40,696 nt of DNA from Janthinobacterium sp. (GTDB taxonomy: Bacteria; Pseudomonadota; Gammaproteobacteria; Burkholderiales; Burkholderiaceae_D): contig NZ_RFSK01000053.1 in NCBI RefSeq assembly GCF_009923995.1, positions 1 to 40,696 on the forward strand, read 5' to 3'. A model generated the notes under the pieces. The model made no database searches. It saw only the letters and a list, made by a program, of their open reading frames with translations, and was not told the origin of the DNA. Positions 17,930 to 25,856 of the stretch are shown piece by piece. Numbering within the stretch: position 1 is the first letter of the stretch; every line of letters starts with the position of its first letter. The position numbers were made by a program, and so were the translations under genes.

Positions 17930-18334
17930 CTAGTTTGTTTGCGCCTTGTCAATGTTCAAATCCGCCAGCATGCGCGCGCACGCATCTTCGTGCGAACTGA
18001 TTTCCGCCAGGGCCATTTCAATATCGATGCGCTGCTGTTCCAGGGTCTGGCGGTGCTGCGCCAGCACGCCGAGGAAGCGGTCCATCTGCGCGCGCGTGTC
18101 CTTCGGCGACTCGTACATGTCGACGAGGCTCTTGATCTCCGACAACGCCAGGCCCAGGCGCTTGCCGCGCAGGGTCAGTTTCAGGCGGGTGCGGTCGCGC
18201 GGCGTGTAGACGCGGTTGCGTCCGCCAGCACCTTCGCGTTTCGGGCTGAGCAAGCCCTGGTCTTCATAGAAACGGATGGCGCGCGCCGTGATGTCGAACT
18301 CCCGCGCCAGTTCGGTAATGGTATAGGTCGTCAT
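17930..18334 (-). CDS. liuR: MerR-family transcriptional regulator (LiuR type)
   Basis: A 134-residue regulator. The N-terminal winged helix-turn-helix is typical of MerR: YTITELAREFDITARAIRFY, then EDQGLLSPKR and RNRVYTPRDRTRLK. A long coiled-coil helix (about 75-125) gives dimerisation. It lacks the metal-binding cysteines of metal-sensing MerR proteins. Position immediately upstream of ivd and the matching operators point to LiuR, the regulator of leucine and isovalerate use. ATG 18334 is chosen because the conserved domain begins two residues later. Upstream in-frame starts at 18358 and 18391 are possible, and none has a clear ribosome binding site. A related operator precedes its own gene, suggesting autoregulation. 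Confidence 0.85.
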   Translation of the reverse strand: MTTYTITELAREFDITARAIRFYEDQGLLSPKREGAGGRNRVYTPRDRTRLKLTLRGKRLGLALSEIKSLVDMYESPKDTRAQMDRFLGVLAQHRQTLEQQRIDIEMALAEISSHEDACARMLADLNIDKAQTN

Positions 18335-18412
18335 GGATGCGGGCGGTGTTGGTTGCATGGGGCGGTCGGTAGAAAGAATCGGGCGCTGCAAGGCAGGCAG
18401 GGCGGCAAAGTG

Positions 18413-18433
18413 CCGTTTACGTCAACGTCAACT
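18413..18433. promoter_or_regulatory. Second LiuR-type operator, before the regulator gene
   Basis: CGTTTACGTCAACGTCAACT is an imperfect copy of the palindrome before ivd: CGTTTACGT is shared and the second half carries a C for A change. It lies about 80-100 bp before the regulator start. Such a site would support autoregulation. Confidence 0.6.
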
Positions 18434-18439
18434 GTATTG

Positions 18440-19020
18440 TAGCGTGCCTTGCCCGTACCGCAACACAGAAAAATGGGGCCGGAAAGACGGGATTTGGCGA
18501 TATCGGCAACAGTTACTGAAAATAAATTGATTCATCGGGCACAAACCCGCTTAAGATCGAGAGTTGGTGGCCGAGATGACACCAAAAAGAGCTTTCTTGG
18601 CGGAATGGCGACATTTCTTTCGCTGCGATGGCAGTAAAATTTTGAGAGCCGAATTCTTGCCATTCGGCACGATCAAAAAACAACGATGCACTATGAGAAC
18701 GGCGGCACGATTGTTTCCATATTGAAAACAAAATGGCCCTTCTGAAAACTTTGTCTATAAGAAATTGTATGACATGAGCATTGCACTAATCGGTGGAGGA
18801 AGGCATTATCCGATACCGTACGTTGTAGTGCCAAACCGAGGCTTTGAATCGTGCTGCAGTGCGAAAATCAAGGCTAGCCGCGAATTTGACCCGAAGCCAC
18901 GCAGGATAACAAGAGAAAATTCGGCCCAGGTTTTCACCCGAAAAGCCCTGCCGGAGTGTTAATTGTTAATTAATGCATTTTTCAAATGTAACAATCTGTA
19001 TGGTCATTCAAGAAACTGAC
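18440..19020. other. Gene-poor, lower-GC intergenic stretch
   Basis: About 580 bp without a believable gene. A 65-codon frame (18765-18962) has no family resemblance and no good start context. GCCGAA and TTCGGC (18649-18669) form a small hairpin around TTCTTGCCA. TTAATTGTTAATTAA (18960-18974) is an AT-rich near-palindrome. The base composition is clearly lower in GC than the surroundings, so this may be decayed or transferred DNA. Nothing more can be supported. Confidence 0.5.
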
Positions 19021-19040
19021 TTTCATGTTACAACATGAAA
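19021..19040. promoter_or_regulatory. Palindromic operator just before the HTH regulator gene
   Basis: TTTCATGTT and AACATGAAA form a 9-bp inverted repeat around AC, ending 10 bp before ATG 19051. There is no Shine-Dalgarno between it and the start codon. Its position suits autorepression by the downstream HTH protein. Confidence 0.6.
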
Positions 19041-19050
19041 TAGTACACCT

Positions 19051-19458
19051 ATGAATTCTTCTAACGAACGCGAAAGCTTCAGCCAGCGACTTCAGTTGGC
19101 TCTCAAAAACGCCCATTATTCTCCAGACAGCCCGACCAGACTGGCGCGGGAATTCAATATCCGTTTCGACGGGCGTCCGATTACCGTGCATGCTGCTAGG
19201 AAATGGTTAGTAGGTGAAGCAATTCCCACGCAAGAGAAATTGCGCATGATTGCCCAGTGGTTGGGCGTGCCTGCGGAATGGTTGCGTTTTGGCGGTCCGG
19301 AAAGTGCCACGCCGAATGGCGAAGCGGGCAGCGCCTTGTCGCGTTTTGAGTCCGCCGATGTGAAATTGATTGCCGATTTGCAAAGATTAGATGAACATCA
19401 TCGTCAAATCGCGCGTGAATTTATTCGCATGCTGGTGAGAGTCAACTACCAAAAGTAG
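19051..19458 (+). CDS. Small XRE/CI-like helix-turn-helix regulator
   Basis: A 135-residue protein with a phage-repressor-like DNA-binding domain at about residues 10-75. It reads SFSQRLQLALKNAHYSP, then RLAREFNIRF, a recognition helix around VHAARKWLVGEAIPTQEK, and LRMIAQWLGVPAEWLRFG. This form (HTH with the extra phrase AARKWLVGEAIP) is common in betaproteobacteria as a stand-alone regulator. The C-terminal part (about 95-130) is helical and may dimerise. Its target is unknown; the 20-bp palindrome just upstream is the best candidate, making it self-regulating. No phage genes are nearby. Few other cues to function exist. Confidence 0.8.
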   Translation: MNSSNERESFSQRLQLALKNAHYSPDSPTRLAREFNIRFDGRPITVHAARKWLVGEAIPTQEKLRMIAQWLGVPAEWLRFGGPESATPNGEAGSALSRFESADVKLIADLQRLDEHHRQIAREFIRMLVRVNYQK

Positions 19459-19703
19459 TCCATCAGGCCTGTTCAGGCCGGCGCCGTCCGCTTTTCGCTG
19501 GCGGCGTATCTCCTGTTCTTTTATTTGCGCAGAGTCATACTGGAGACATGATTTTGCCGCACAATGAGACCTCGCATGTTGCGCTGCAGCGGGATTATTT
19601 GATAATAATCCTGCCTGCCGCGGCGCAGCGGCCAATACCAGCGCATAATCACATCAGAAACAGCCAGTTCATCCACTACGGAGCCGAGCATTTGAGCCGT
19701 CTT

Positions 19704-19874
19704 ATGAAAAGTAACTACAGCAATACCGCGCAGCTGAAGGACTTGATGACCGTGCCTCCCATGACTGCCGCGCAGCATGCGGAAGTGATGCGCAAACGGA
19801 TCGCCCACCGCAGGATGGTGGAAGAAGCCAGGGATTTGAAGCAGGCCAGTGCCACGCAATTCGAAAAACGCTAG
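19704..19874 (+). CDS. Small hypothetical protein
   Basis: A 56-codon frame beginning MKSNYSNTAQLKDLM, rich in charged helix-forming residues (EVMRKRIAHRRMVEEARDLKQ). The frame stays open upstream to 19548, but the extra residues look non-coding and start context is poor throughout. I recognise no family. It lies between the HTH regulator and a dispersed repeat, with ubiX convergent beyond. It could be a real small soluble protein or chance. Confidence 0.35.
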   Translation: MKSNYSNTAQLKDLMTVPPMTAAQHAEVMRKRIAHRRMVEEARDLKQASATQFEKR

Positions 19875-19882
19875 TGGTGGAT

Positions 19883-20023
19883 GCTTGACCAAAGCTGCTG
19901 CGCGTCGCGCTTTGCGGCCGGCGATCCTCATCGGCTCGGCGCCCCCGTGCTTCAGCACGGTTGCGCTGCCTGACCACACGGAGGCACCGAGCCTCACTGC
20001 CGCTCGCTACGCTTTTGTCAGGC
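19883..20023. repeat. Dispersed inverted-repeat element, copy B
   Basis: The ends GCTTGACCAAAGC (19883-19895) and GCTTTTGTCAGGC (20011-20023) are inverted repeats with 11 of 13 positions pairing. The centre has CTCGGCG, the hairpin CCGTGC-TTCA-GCACGG (19945-19960) followed by TTGCG, and a distal GCTCGCTACG block. Copy A has the same order of parts. The hairpins differ by A-T to G-C on both arms while the TTCA loop is kept. It sits between convergent units and near the ubiX stop. Confidence 0.6.
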
Positions 20024-20061
20024 ATCGTGATGCCAGTGAATTAGTGAATTAGTGACGCCAA

Positions 20062-20688
20062 CTAGAGGATAGGGGTGTCGCCAGCGGACTTCAAGCCATT
20101 CCACCGCGGTGCCAGGCTGTGCTCGATGCCGAGCAGGTCGATGACGCGCGCCACCGTATGGTCGACCATTTCCGCAATGCTGCCGGGATGGTGATAAAAG
20201 CTGGGCAAGGGGGGGAAGATGATGCCGCCCATTTCCGTCACGGCCGTCATGTTGCGCAGGTGCGCCAGGTTGAACGGCGTTTCGCGCACCATCAGGATCA
20301 GACGGCGGCGCTCCTTGAGCACCACGTCGGCGGCCCGCGTGATCAGATTATCCGACAGGCCATGGGCCACGGCCGCCAGGGTCTTCATCGAGCATGGCGC
20401 CACGACCATGCCGTCCGATTGGAACGAGCCGCTGGCGATGCTCGCGCCGATGTCGCGCAGCTTGTGCACCACGTGCGCCTGCGCTTCGATATCCTTGCGC
20501 CCCACGCCCGTTTCCTGGTGCAGGGTCAGTACGGCGGCATCGGACAGGACCAGATGCGTCTCGACGCCGGGGATGGCGCCGAGCAATTGCAGCAGCCGCA
20601 AGCCATACACGGCGCCCGTGGCGCCCGTGATGGCCACGACGATACGGCGCGGCCGCTGCTGCTGCTGCTGCTGCTGCTGATTAGGCAT
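20062..20688 (-). CDS. ubiX: Flavin prenyltransferase (UbiX/Pad1)
   Basis: A 208-residue enzyme that attaches a dimethylallyl group to reduced FMN, making the prenyl-FMN cofactor for UbiD-type decarboxylases, including the ubiquinone pathway. The FMN-binding start is [20 protein letters not shown]. Other family blocks are [36 protein letters not shown] and [17 protein letters not shown]...NMTAV, with [10 protein letters not shown] at the C-terminal part. An unusual run of eight Gln codons, all CAG, follows the first three residues. The start overlaps the end of the upstream glutaredoxin gene by 8 bp, so translation is probably coupled. Confidence 0.95.
   Translation of the reverse strand: MPNQQQQQQQQRPRRIVVAITGATGAVYGLRLLQLLGAIPGVETHLVLSDAAVLTLHQETGVGRKDIEAQAHVVHKLRDIGASIASGSFQSDGMVVAPCSMKTLAAVAHGLSDNLITRAADVVLKERRRLILMVRETPFNLAHLRNMTAVTEMGGIIFPPLPSFYHHPGSIAEMVDHTVARVIDLLGIEHSLAPRWNGLKSAGDTPIL
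20656..20679 (-). repeat. CAG trinucleotide repeat (eight units) in ubiX
   Basis: Eight uninterrupted CAG codons on the minus strand encode Gln4-Gln11 of UbiX. Being a triplet repeat, length change would alter the number of Gln residues without shifting the frame. Confidence 0.95.
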
Positions 20689-20992
20689 CCAGCAGGGACT
20701 TCAGTTCGCCCGATTCAAACATTTCATTCATGATATCGGAACCACCGATGAACTCGCCTTTGACATACAGCTGGGGAATGGTGGGCCAGTTCGAGTAATC
20801 CTTGATACCTTGACGCACTTCCGGGTCATCCAGCACGTTGACAGTGGCGATGTTTTCCACGCCGCATGCTTTCAGGATCTGGATGGCGCGGCCAGAAAAG
20901 CCGCACTGCGGGAACTGGGCCGTGCCCTTCATGAACAGCACGACGGGCGTGTTCGTCACGGTTTCTTTGATCCAGGTTTGTACGTCGCTCAT
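20681..20992 (-). CDS. grxD: Monothiol glutaredoxin, CGFS type (Grx4)
   Basis: A 103-residue protein that binds and transfers [2Fe-2S] clusters with glutathione. The active site is CGFS (Cys30) in [10 protein letters not shown]. Other typical parts are [30 protein letters not shown] (cis-Pro loop and glutathione site) and a final [13 protein letters not shown]. The length is that of single-domain bacterial Grx4. AGAGG lies before ATG 20992. It overlaps ubiX by 8 bp. Confidence 0.96.
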   Translation of the reverse strand: MSDVQTWIKETVTNTPVVLFMKGTAQFPQCGFSGRAIQILKACGVENIATVNVLDDPEVRQGIKDYSNWPTIPQLYVKGEFIGGSDIMNEMFESGELKSLLDA

Positions 20993-21039
20993 AGCTGCCT
21001 CTGATGGGTAAATAAATAGATGCCGTCATTTTATAAGAA

Positions 21040-21098
21040 AACGCCGGCGCGGGTATGCGCCCAGGTCATAAATCGGGCAAGTGAGCCACGCCGGCGTT
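21040..21098 (-). terminator. Likely terminator of the tex-GNAT unit
   Basis: On the minus strand AACGCCGGCG pairs with CGCCGGCGTT (21089-21098 with 21040-21049), followed by TTTTCTTAT. The loop is long (39 nt) but can fold internally. The stem begins at the GNAT stop codon. Confidence 0.5.
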
Positions 21099-21571
21099 TA
21101 TAAGGGCTTGCCCAGGCAGGCCGATTGCGCCGCGCCCACGTATTTTCCCCAGGCAATGACGGGTGCATAGCCGTGTTTGGCATAAAACGCCATGGCGCGG
21201 GCATTTGCCACGCGGGTGGACAGGTGCAGCCGCGCATAGCCGAAGCGGCGCGCCTGCGCTTCCACATGGGCCAGCAGGGCCGCGCCCACGCCGGCAGAGC
21301 CGGGGCGCGCATACATGCGCTTGAGTTCGCCTACGGGACTGTCCGCCACGCCGTCCAGCGGGCGCAGGGCGGCGCAGCCCAGCAGTTCACCGGCGCCGTC
21401 GCGGGCAATATAGAAGCCGCCGCGCGGCGTGGCCGCCTCCACGTCGAACGAGGAGCGGCCGCTGTCGCCATTGATGCGCAACAAGGCCGCCGATAATGCA
21501 TCGAGCAGCAACTGCGCATCCGGGCCGGCGGCGTCCGCCGCCAGGATGGTGATGTCCTGCCCGGCGGCCAT
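21098..21571 (-). CDS. GNAT-family N-acetyltransferase
   Basis: A 157-residue acetyl-CoA-dependent acyltransferase. The GNAT core is visible: a beta strand with GGFYIARDGAGELLGCAALRPL, then GELKRMYARPGSAGVGAALLAHVEAQARRFGY (motif A, acetyl-CoA pyrophosphate loop in RPGSAGVG), and LHLSTRVANARAMAFYAKHGY (motif B). The substrate is unknown. ATG 21571 is only 4 bp after the tex stop codon, so it is probably translated from the tex mRNA. A longer frame reaching into tex is an overlap artefact. Confidence 0.88.
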   Translation of the reverse strand: MAAGQDITILAADAAGPDAQLLLDALSAALLRINGDSGRSSFDVEAATPRGGFYIARDGAGELLGCAALRPLDGVADSPVGELKRMYARPGSAGVGAALLAHVEAQARRFGYARLHLSTRVANARAMAFYAKHGYAPVIAWGKYVGAAQSACLGKPL

Positions 21572-21575
21572 GGAC

Positions 21576-23924
21576 TTAGCCGCGCAGCTTGGCGAACGCG
21601 GCGGCCATGCTGCCGGCCGGCTCGGGCGCGTTGCGCGACTGCGACTGGTGCTGCGCCATGCTGCGGCGGTCGTTGCGGTCGCCACGCTGTTCCGGCTTGC
21701 TGCCCGCCTGCGGCGCGCTGTCCGTCAGGCGCATGGTCAGGGCGATGCGCTTGCGCTTTTCATCGACTTCCAGCACTTTCACGCGCACGACCTGGCCCGC
21801 CTTCACCACCGTGTGCGGATCCTTGACGAAGGTGTTCGACAGGGCCGAGATGTGCACGAGGCCATCCTGATGCACGCCGATGTCGACGAAGGCGCCGAAG
21901 GCGGCCACGTTGGTGACCACGCCCTCGAGAATCATGTCCGGGCGCAAGTCGCGGATTTCTTCCACGCCTTCCTTGAAGGTGGCCGTCGTGAATTCCGGAC
22001 GCGGGTCGCGGCCCGGCTTTTCCAGCTCCTTCAAGATGTCGGAAATGGTCGGCACGCCGAAGGTGTCATCCGCGTACTTTGCCGGGCTGAGGGTTTTCAG
22101 CAGGGCTGTCTCGCCGATGACGGCCTTGATGTCCTTCTTGATGTCGGCCAAAATCTTTTCCACCAGCGGGTACGATTCCGGGTGGACGGCCGAGGCGTCC
22201 AGCGGGTTCTCGCCGCCCATCACGCGCAAAAAGCCCGCTGCCTGTTCGTAGGTCTTGTCGCCCAGGCGCGGCACGGCTTTCAGGGCCGCGCGCGAGGTGA
22301 ACGCACCCTTCATGTCGCGGTAGGTGACGATGCTTTGCGCCACGCTGGCCGACAGGCCGGAAACGCGCGCCAGCAGGGGCGCCGACGCCGTGTTCACGTC
22401 CACGCCCACGGCATTCACGCAATCTTCCACCACGGCATCGAGCGAGCGGGCCAGCTGGCTTTGACTCACGTCATGCTGGTACTGGCCCACGCCGATGGAT
22501 TTCGGGTCGATTTTCACCAGTTCGGCCAGCGGGTCCTGCAGGCGGCGGGCGATGGAGACGGCGCCGCGCAGGGATACGTCCATGTCCGGCAATTCCTTCG
22601 AGGCGAATTCGGACGCCGAATACACTGACGCGCCCGCTTCCGAGACGACGATCTTCGTCATCTTCGCTTCCGGATGCTGCTTGATCAAGTCCTGCGCCAG
22701 CTTGTCCGTCTCGCGCGAGGCGGTGCCGTTGCCGATGGAAATGAGCGACACGTTGTGCTTGGCGGCAAGACGACCCAGGGTGTGCAGGGAACCGTCCCAG
22801 TCGTTCTTCGGCTGGTGCGGATAGATCACGGCCGTGTCGACCACCTTGCCCGTGGCATCGACGACGGCCACTTTCACGCCCGTGCGCAGGCCGGGGTCCA
22901 GGCCCATGGTGGCGCGCTGGCCGGCCGGCGCGGCCAGCAGCAGCGCTTTCAGGTTGGTGGCGAAGACGTTGATGGCGTCCAGTTCCGAGCGTTCGCGCAG
23001 CGCGCCCATCAGTTCCGTTTCCAGGTGCATGAAGCTTTTCACGCGCCACGTCCAGCGCGCCGTATCAAGCAACCATTTGTCGGCCGGGCGGCCGAGGCCC
23101 TTGATGCCGAAGCGGGCGGCGATGCGGCCTTCGCACGGGTTGTGCGGCGCATCCCATTTCGGTTTTTCCGCTTCCGTGTCCAGGCGCAGGGTGACGTCGA
23201 GGATGCCTTCGCGGCGGCCGCGCAGCAGGGCCAGGGCGCGGTGCGATGGCACGGTGGAAATGGTTTCCGAGTAGTCGAAATAATCGGCGAATTTTTCGCC
23301 TTCGTCCTGCTTGCCTTCCACCACTTTCGATTCGACGATGCCGTGTTCCTGCACGTATTCGCGCAGGGTCTGCAGCAAGGTTGCGTCTTCCGCGAAACGC
23401 TCCATCAGGATCTGGCGCGCGCCGTCGAGGGCTGCCTTGGTATCGGCCACGCCCGGGTTGTTGCCGTCGGCACTAGTAAACGCTTCGCGCAGGAACTTGC
23501 CCGCTTCCATTTCCGGCGTCAGTTCCGGATTCTCCAGCAAGCCGTCGGCCAGCGGCATCAGGCCCGCCTCGATGGCGATCTGCGCCTTCGTGCGGCGCTT
23601 CTGCTTGTACGGCAGGTACAAATCTTCCAGGCGCGTCTTGTCTTCCGCGTGCATGACGGCGTCGAGCAGCTCGGGCGTCATCTTGTTCTGTTCCGTGATC
23701 GAGGCGACGATGGCGGCGCGGCGCTCTTCCAGCTCGCGCAGGTAGCGCAAGCGCTCTTCGAGCAGGCGCAGCTGGATATCGTCGAGGCCGCCGGTCGCTT
23801 CCTTGCGGTAACGGGCGATGAAGGGCACGGTGGCGCCTTCGTCGAGCAGTTCGATGGCGGCGGCAACCTGCACGGGTTTGGCGGCAAGTTCAAGGGCAAG
23901 GCGTTGTTCGATAGTGGGCAGCAT
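21576..23924 (-). CDS. tex: Tex, S1 RNA-binding transcription accessory protein
   Basis: A 782-residue nucleic-acid-binding protein, homologous to yeast Spt6 and important for viability or toxin gene expression in some bacteria. The order is: Tex N-terminal helical region (1-about 190, starting [19 protein letters not shown]), a YqgF-like RNase H fold around [16 protein letters not shown], tandem helix-hairpin-helix ([19 protein letters not shown]), and a C-terminal S1 domain ([25 protein letters not shown]). Length is normal. ATG 23924 is chosen by homology of the N-terminus; the frame extends upstream to 24230 but that part overlaps another gene. The tail is polar ([16 protein letters not shown]). 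Confidence 0.95.
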   Translation of the reverse strand: MLPTIEQRLALELAAKPVQVAAAIELLDEGATVPFIARYRKEATGGLDDIQLRLLEERLRYLRELEERRAAIVASITEQNKMTPELLDAVMHAEDKTRLEDLYLPYKQKRRTKAQIAIEAGLMPLADGLLENPELTPEMEAGKFLREAFTSADGNNPGVADTKAALDGARQILMERFAEDATLLQTLREYVQEHGIVESKVVEGKQDEGEKFADYFDYSETISTVPSHRALALLRGRREGILDVTLRLDTEAEKPKWDAPHNPCEGRIAARFGIKGLGRPADKWLLDTARWTWRVKSFMHLETELMGALRERSELDAINVFATNLKALLLAAPAGQRATMGLDPGLRTGVKVAVVDATGKVVDTAVIYPHQPKNDWDGSLHTLGRLAAKHNVSLISIGNGTASRETDKLAQDLIKQHPEAKMTKIVVSEAGASVYSASEFASKELPDMDVSLRGAVSIARRLQDPLAELVKIDPKSIGVGQYQHDVSQSQLARSLDAVVEDCVNAVGVDVNTASAPLLARVSGLSASVAQSIVTYRDMKGAFTSRAALKAVPRLGDKTYEQAAGFLRVMGGENPLDASAVHPESYPLVEKILADIKKDIKAVIGETALLKTLSPAKYADDTFGVPTISDILKELEKPGRDPRPEFTTATFKEGVEEIRDLRPDMILEGVVTNVAAFGAFVDIGVHQDGLVHISALSNTFVKDPHTVVKAGQVVRVKVLEVDEKRKRIALTMRLTDSAPQAGSKPEQRGDRNDRRSMAQHQSQSRNAPEPAGSMAAAFAKLRG

Positions 23925-24018
23925 GGTTGTTTCCAGAGCGATCAAGCCTGGAATGATACGCAATCGGCGCGATTGCGCAATCTTGACAGCGCAAATGGAC
24001 TGTGCGTTGACAACGGCG

Positions 24019-24384
24019 TCAGCGGGGCGGCAGCAGCGGGCTGGCGGGCGGTGCCGGCGGCGGGCGCTGCGGCGTGACGGATTTGCCAAAGGCATTGCCC
24101 ATGCGGTGTTCCAGCGCGGCGCGGTTGTACAGGCCCAGCTGGTTCGACGGCCGCTGCAGATTCGTTTCCGCCGTCGACAGGGCGGGCGGCTGCCGGGTGG
24201 CGGCATCAGGCGCCGGCAGCAATTTTTCATTCAGGCAAGACATCGATTGCACGCGCCGGCCTGCACCATCGGTGGACATGCAATGGTCGTCCGTTTTCTC
24301 CGGCGTGACGATGACGACCTTGTCGGCCGCCTGCGCGCACAGGGCGGCACAGGCCAGCAGGACGGTCAGGAACAGGCGCGCCAT
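24019..24384 (-). CDS. Small secreted hypothetical protein
   Basis: A 121-residue protein with a clear signal peptide ([20 protein letters not shown]). The mature part has two Cys ([19 protein letters not shown]) that could form a disulfide, and a Pro-rich tail. GGGAG lies 5 bp before ATG 24384, which decides this start over the longer frame to 24474. I recognise no family. It is divergent from the STN-sigma-FecR operon, with the Pho-box-like promoter in the shared gap. Confidence 0.65.
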   Translation of the reverse strand: MARLFLTVLLACAALCAQAADKVVIVTPEKTDDHCMSTDGAGRRVQSMSCLNEKLLPAPDAATRQPPALSTAETNLQRPSNQLGLYNRAALEHRMGNAFGKSVTPQRPPPAPPASPLLPPR

Positions 24385-24472
24385 GCTGGCTCCCGTAGCG
24401 AATGAAGAAGCCGCCAGCGTAGCAAGGCCATGTGTCGCCGTGATGACAGGACCCCGTCCGGGCCTGGGCCGC

Positions 24473-24506
24473 ATGTCATGCAGTTGTCATTTTGTGAAGC
24501 TATGAT
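24473..24506 (+). promoter_or_regulatory. Candidate PhoB-dependent promoter (Pho box and -10)
   Basis: Two TGTCAT half-sites (24474-24479 and 24485-24490) lie exactly 11 bp apart, the Pho box period. A -10 box TATGAT (24501-24506) begins after a 10-nt gap from the second half-site, as in the E. coli phoA promoter. No good -35 hexamer is present, as expected when PhoB replaces it. Transcription would start near 24513, before the STN gene. Confidence 0.7.
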
Positions 24507-24576
24507 CTTGCCATTCTGCAGGCAACATTGCAGTTAAGACACTTCATATGCAGGTTCTCGTTGATTTCCCTGGAAA

Positions 24577-25296
24577 ATGACACGACCCCACCGCCGCACC
24601 GCAACGGGCAATGCCCTGGCCCTGTCCGCCTGCCTGCTGATGACATGGATGGCCTTCGTGTGTCCGGCCGCGTCCGCCATGGATGCCGCGCCGGCGGCGA
24701 GCCGGTATTTCGACTTGCCCGCCCAGCCGCTGGACGCGGCTCTGGTGGCGTTTGGCGAAGCGACCGGCTATTCCGTGCTGGTCAGCAGCGAACTGGCGGC
24801 GGGGCGCATGGCCGCGCCCGTGCGCGGCGACTACACGCCGGTCGAAGCGCTGCAGCGCCTGCTGGCGGGCACGCAGCTGGGCGTGCGTTTCAGCGGCCGC
24901 AATGCGTTTACCCTGCTGGCGCTGGCCGACGATCTTGCGGCGGCACCGGCCGCGCCCGCGCCCCTTCCCGCCGCACCGGGGCTGCCGGCGTATGCGGCCG
25001 TGCTGCAGCGCTCGCTCACGCGCGCCCTGTGCCGTTTGCATCCGGACGCCTTCGGCCGCTACCGCCTGGCCTTCCAGCTGTGGCTCGATGAGCGGGGCAG
25101 GGTGCGCGACGTGCACGTGCTCGAGCCGAGCGGCGTGGCGCAGCGCGACCGCGCCGTGCTGCAGCGCCTGCGCAGCCTGCTGATGGATGGCGCGCCGCCG
25201 GCCGGCCTGCCGCAGCCGCTGACGATCCTCCTCACGCCGCGGCCGGACCCGGCTGCCGACTGCGCGCCGTATCTGTCACTGGCGGGAGCACCCTGA
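24577..25296 (+). CDS. STN-domain periplasmic signalling protein with TonB C-terminal-like domain (VreA-like)
   Basis: A 239-residue exported protein. A signal peptide ends near residue 35 (PAASAMD). Residues about 44-115 form an STN domain (YFDLPAQPLDAALVAFGEATGYSVL, then VRGDYTPVEALQRLLAGTQL), the periplasmic signalling domain usually found at the N-terminus of TonB receptors. An Ala/Pro linker (119-136) leads to a TonB-C-like domain (about 138-222, YRLAFQLWLDERGRVRDVHVLEPSG). There is no beta-barrel, so it is not a transporter. It sits 2 bp before an ECF sigma gene and in line with a FecR gene. This is the composition of VreA-type proteins, so a role in relaying a signal to FecR is inferred. 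Confidence 0.8.
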   Translation: MTRPHRRTATGNALALSACLLMTWMAFVCPAASAMDAAPAASRYFDLPAQPLDAALVAFGEATGYSVLVSSELAAGRMAAPVRGDYTPVEALQRLLAGTQLGVRFSGRNAFTLLALADDLAAAPAAPAPLPAAPGLPAYAAVLQRSLTRALCRLHPDAFGRYRLAFQLWLDERGRVRDVHVLEPSGVAQRDRAVLQRLRSLLMDGAPPAGLPQPLTILLTPRPDPAADCAPYLSLAGAP

Positions 25297-25298
25297 CC

Positions 25299-25856
25299 GT
25301 GACGGACGTGCTGAAAGCCACCCTGCGCAAGCTGTTCCTGGAACGCTACGGCCAGTTTCGCCGCCACCTGCAGCGCCGCCTGGGCTCGGAAGACCTGGCC
25401 AACGACGCGCTGCATGAAACGTATTTACGAGTGGAAAAGATGAACGCGCCCGAAGCGATCAGCTACCCGTCCGCCTACCTGATGCGTATCGCCATCAACA
25501 TTGCGGAAGATCAACGCCGTGACAATGCGCGCCTGCTCAGCCTGCCGGACATCGACGAGCTGTACGAGATGGCCGACGAGCTGGCCGACCCGGCCCGCAC
25601 CTTCAGCGCGCGCGCCGAGATCGAGGAGCTGGAACGGGCCCTGCAGGAGTTGCCGAAGCGCCGGCGCGCCATCGTCATCGCCGCCCGCGTCGACCAGCTG
25701 CCGCACCGCGACATCGCCGAGCGCTTCGGCATTTCCGCCCGCACGGTCGAGAAGGAATTGCGCGCCGGCCTGGAACATTGCTGCGCCCGCATGGGGCGTG
25801 ATTTCATCCAGCGCTTCGGTCCCGGCGCGGGAAAAACGTCTAACCATCATGATTGA
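25299..25856 (+). CDS. FecI-type ECF sigma factor
   Basis: A 185-residue RNA polymerase sigma factor. Region 2 spans about residues 13-78 (LFLERYGQFRRHLQRRLGSE, then HETYLRVEKM and SAYLMRIAINIAEDQRR). Region 4 spans about 108-160, with LQELPKRRRAIVIAARVDQ and the helix-turn-helix LPHRDIAERFGISARTVEKEL. The start is GTG 25299 with GGGAG at 25284-25288. It is 2 bp after the STN gene, and its stop overlaps the FecR start by 8 bp. It should direct polymerase to promoters of the neighbouring surface-protein gene when released by its FecR partner. Confidence 0.93.
   Translation: MTDVLKATLRKLFLERYGQFRRHLQRRLGSEDLANDALHETYLRVEKMNAPEAISYPSAYLMRIAINIAEDQRRDNARLLSLPDIDELYEMADELADPARTFSARAEIEELERALQELPKRRRAIVIAARVDQLPHRDIAERFGISARTVEKELRAGLEHCCARMGRDFIQRFGPGAGKTSNHHD

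Noticed and set aside
18765..18962. 65-codon frame in the gene-poor region
   Set aside because: No family resemblance, poor start context, and the whole interval looks non-coding.
21576..24230. Longer 884-codon version of Tex
   Set aside because: The first 102 codons overlap the small secreted protein gene and read as Arg-rich shadow; the conserved Tex N-terminus begins at ATG 23924.
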